A stretch of DNA of 7,072 bases from Treponema sp. (lineage in GTDB: Bacteria; Spirochaetota; Spirochaetia; Treponematales; Breznakiellaceae), in NCBI GenBank assembly GCA_031266095.1, contig JAISBR010000219.1, positions 1-7,072 of the forward strand. Direction: 5' to 3'. The notes beneath the pieces were generated by a model, which had not been told where the DNA came from, searched no databases, and was given only the letters and a program-made list of their open reading frames with translations. Of this stretch, positions 5,807-7,072 are shown piece by piece. The translations under genes were made by a program, and so were the position numbers. Numbering within the stretch: the stretch's first letter is position 1; every line of letters begins with the position of its first letter.

Positions 5807-6301
5807 TTACCCGTTATGCAAAAAATCGTTCAATTCTTCCCGGCTGACCCCTGCGCCGCCCTTGGCGTCGAGTTTTTTTCCGTTCATCCTGAAAGCCGGG
5901 ACAAACCAGACCCCGCTTTTTTCATAGGCCAGGTCGTTGTTTTCGTCTACCTGTTTGGCGTATTTCCCGGATTCCAGAATGGCGCGGAACATACCGGTGT
6001 CCATGAGGCCGTCAAGAATGTCCTGGAGCACCTCGGGTTTTTCCACATTTTGCCGCTCAACAGCAATAGCCTGAAACATAGCGGCGTGGAATTGGGGCAT
6101 ATCCGCTCCCAGTTCCCGGGCGATGTAATAGCTCTGACAGGCCAGGTGAGTATGGGGCCGGTGATCCTCCGGCAGGGGATGAGACTCGACGGGCCGCCAC
6201 TCAATCTCGATCTCAGGATGAGCGCCGGCAAGTTCCCGCAGATACTCATAACCCCGCTTACAATAGGGACATTCGTAATCGTAAAAGAATTGCATGGTCA
6301 T
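5807..6301 (-). CDS. Cytoplasmic DsbA-family thioredoxin-fold oxidoreductase (CPYC)
   Basis: 164 aa from the ATG at 6301. The first strand leads straight into FFYDYECPYCKRG, with active-site Cys11-Pro-Tyr-Cys14. A helical insertion domain follows (about 40-125; THLACQSYYIARELG, FHAAMFQAIAVERQNVEKPEVL). The thioredoxin fold then resumes with VWFVPAFRMNGKKL, where Pro135 is the expected cis-proline beside the active site. This is the DSBA (PF01323) layout, close to FrnE-like and 2-hydroxychromene-2-carboxylate isomerase-like members. There is no signal peptide, so it works in the cytoplasm, probably as a dithiol reductase or isomerase; the partner is unknown. An upstream in-frame ATG at 6376 is rejected because GGAGG sits 7 nt before 6301 and the extra 25 residues are not conserved-looking and cover the promoter. 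Being co-transcribed with gnd could link it to NADPH-dependent redox balance. Confidence 0.86.
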   Translation of the reverse strand: MTMQFFYDYECPYCKRGYEYLRELAGAHPEIEIEWRPVESHPLPEDHRPHTHLACQSYYIARELGADMPQFHAAMFQAIAVERQNVEKPEVLQDILDGLMDTGMFRAILESGKYAKQVDENNDLAYEKSGVWFVPAFRMNGKKLDAKGGAGVSREELNDFLHNG

Positions 6302-6323
6302 TATATGTCCTCCCTTCCCTTCT

Positions 6324-6352
6324 AAAATAAATGAATTTCCCTTACGGATCAA
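6324..6352 (-). promoter_or_regulatory. Possible promoter of the DsbA-like/gnd unit
   Basis: Minus-strand TTGATC (6347-6352, 4/6) and TATTTT (6324-6329, 4/6) are separated by 17 bp. They end about 22 nt before the start codon, leaving room for the GGAGG. Both boxes are imperfect; the placement is the main support. Confidence 0.42.
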
Positions 6353-6408
6353 TACATCGCGTATAGCCGGGACCACCGGGCCCCGCGTTTACTTTCATAT
6401 TCTGGAAA

Positions 6409-6435
6409 ACCACCGGTTTTGGGAAAACCGGCGGT
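6409..6435. terminator. Strong hairpin upstream of the transposase remnant
   Basis: The arms are ACCACCGGTTTT (6409-6420) and AAAACCGGCGGT (6424-6435), with 11 of 12 pairs Watson-Crick plus one G-T wobble and a 3-nt ggg loop. On the minus strand the stem is followed by TTTTCCAG, a short U-run, so it could stop transcription entering the DsbA-like/gnd unit from the right. On the plus strand there is no T-run. It could also be a structure left from the insertion element. Confidence 0.45.
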
Positions 6436-6460
6436 ACTCCCCGACGGTTATATATACTTG

Positions 6461-6887
6461 CCACAGCGGAAGTTTCCTCCGGTAATCAAGATAGACCGGG
6501 AGGCGGAAGCGAAGATCATCGCTTTGACCCGCAGCGAACCCCCGGAGGGCCGGAGCCGCTGGCCCCTGCGGCTGTTGCCGGCAAAGTGGTGGAGCTGGGA
6601 ATTCTGGACAGTATCTCCGACAACGGGATCCGGAACCTGTTACACAAAACGAAATTACCCCACGGCTACCAAAAGGATAGGGTATCCCCGCCGCATCCGA
6701 CGGGTTCGCCGGGCGGATGGAAGACGTATCAGCGGCGTATAAACGTCCGGTAGTATGCCTTAATGAGACCACCGGCAGCTCATCGGGGAAACCAGGGAAG
6801 CCCTTCCCGCCCGCCCGGGACAACTCCAGCTTAGAACCAGGCACGATTCCCGCCTCGAATAAGCGCTTTCGACACTACCTCGAATGA
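6461..6887 (+). pseudogene. Degenerate IS630-family transposase fragment
   Basis: Three reading frames in a row carry pieces of one IS630-family transposase. Frame 1 (6461 to about 6579) gives EAKIIALTRSEPPEGRSRW and LRLL, the conserved helix-turn-helix linker. A one-base loss near 6576-6584 shifts to frame 2, GKVVELGILDSISDNGIRN and LLHKTKL. A second shift leads to frame 3, where a TAG (6678-6680) stands where the family usually has a Trp, followed by GIPAASDGFAGRMEDV, AAYKRPVVCLNET and GKPGKPFP. The family motif here is VVCMDET, whose Asp is the first DDE catalytic residue; here it is Asn (AAT, 6762-6764). About seven residues between KRP and VVC are also missing. The frame ends at TGA (6885-6887), and the rest of the catalytic core (second Asp and Glu) is absent. 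The gene is certainly inactive. No terminal inverted repeats or target duplication could be fixed. Confidence 0.85.
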
Positions 6888-6889
6888 GC
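6853..6889 (+). repeat. Short direct repeat CCTCGAATRAGC
   Basis: CCTCGAATAAGC (6853-6864) and CCTCGAATGAGC (6878-6889) match at 11 of 12 bases with a 25-bp period. They lie at the 3' end of the transposase remnant and could be slippage or a trace of rearrangement. Confidence 0.4.
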
Positions 6890-6890
6890 T

Positions 6891-6914
6891 CCCTATTCCG
6901 TACCCGGAATAGGG
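6891..6914. other. Perfect 10-bp inverted repeat with 4-nt loop
   Basis: CCCTATTCCG (6891-6900) and CGGAATAGGG (6905-6914) pair perfectly around TACC, and a G-T wobble extends the stem. There is no T-run on either side, so it is not a classic terminator. It begins just after the last stop of the transposase remnant. Confidence 0.55.
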
Positions 6915-6973
6915 GCCCCCTGATATGATGTGCCTTTTGTCAATAGCTTTCGAACTAGGCACTGTTAGCAAAG

Positions 6974-7006
6974 GGGAATTTTAAGCCCCTTCGGGCTTAA
7001 TTTCCC
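6974..7006. other. Long hairpin: 8-bp stem plus 5-bp outer stem
   Basis: The inner stem is TTAAGCCC (6981-6988) / GGGCTTAA (6993-7000) around a CTTC loop. The outer stem is GGGAA (6974-6978) / TTCCC (7002-7006), with a small internal loop between. No poly-T follows directly. It could be a terminator for something on the right, a structured RNA end, or part of a small repeat element. Confidence 0.5.
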
Positions 7007-7072
7007 GCCTTTCCGGGCATAAAACTTGGGATATGGGGAATTTATTTTCCCGTAAACACAAAGATTTCAAAG

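Larger units (their letters stand above)
6888..7072. other. Gene-free right end
   Basis: No credible coding sequence is seen on either strand from the end of the transposase remnant to the window edge. The stretch holds the two hairpins above and a further GGGAA-TTTATT-TTCCC inverted repeat (7036-7051). It becomes AT-rich toward the edge. Confidence 0.5.

Noticed and set aside
5636..6325. Plus-strand ORF of 229 aa over the oxidoreductase gene and the gnd start
   Set aside because: It is antisense to two well-supported genes and has no recognisable motif or Shine-Dalgarno.
6302..6376. Longer start (6376) for the DsbA-like protein
   Set aside because: There is no good Shine-Dalgarno there, it would overlap the likely promoter, and the CPYC fold normally begins right after the first strand, as seen from 6301.
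6395..6844. Minus-strand ORF of 149 aa over the transposase remnant
   Set aside because: The plus strand carries clear IS630 motifs in the same bases; the minus-strand protein has no domain pattern.
1..7072. CRISPR array, tRNA or rRNA genes, phage or toxin-antitoxin module
   Set aside because: No spaced repeat array, tRNA-like cloverleaf, rRNA segment or typical toxin/antitoxin pair was found on reading both strands.

Overview
The window looks like chromosomal DNA from a spirochaete, most likely a moderately GC-rich Treponema-type organism. This is inferred from the gene families rather than proven. The clues are a FecR-domain protein exported without a sigma factor partner, a Treponema-style surface lipoprotein with a relaxed lipobox, a small secreted protein of a type I associate with treponemes, and a decayed IS630-family transposase. 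I see no tRNA, rRNA, CRISPR array, integrase or phage genes.

Left third (1-2833, minus strand): a four-gene cell-envelope operon read right to left. The order is a 156-aa secreted protein of unknown function (GTG start at 2776), a predicted outer-membrane beta-barrel ending in Phe, a periplasmic or surface FecR-domain protein with a Gly/Ser tail, and a lipoprotein cut by the left edge. The genes are joined by a 4-nt ATGA overlap, a 9-nt gap and a 1-nt TGATG overlap, so they are probably co-expressed and translationally coupled. A sigma70-like promoter lies just upstream, and a perfect 16-bp palindrome touches its -35 box.

Middle (2834-4341): an AT-richer spacer with TTCTAG repeats, a possible 15-codon leader ORF and an imperfect hairpin. 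It precedes a plus-strand GT4 glycosyltransferase related to GDP-mannose-dependent mannosyltransferases. This gene converges on gnd across a hairpin that probably terminates transcription from both sides. A 13-bp exact direct repeat flanks the glycosyltransferase.

Right-middle (4342-6352, minus strand): a two-gene unit, a cytoplasmic DsbA-family CPYC oxidoreductase followed 13 nt later by gnd (6-phosphogluconate dehydrogenase, an NADPH source). It has its own plausible promoter.

Right end (6353-7072): no intact gene. It holds a degenerate, frame-broken 5' part of an IS630-family transposase, three strong hairpins and a short direct repeat. It reads as a decayed insertion site.

The most interesting parts are the coupled FecR/beta-barrel/lipoprotein operon with its palindromic operator candidate, and the paired repeat around the glycosyltransferase. 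I did not find convincing evidence of a wholly new defence or mobile system.
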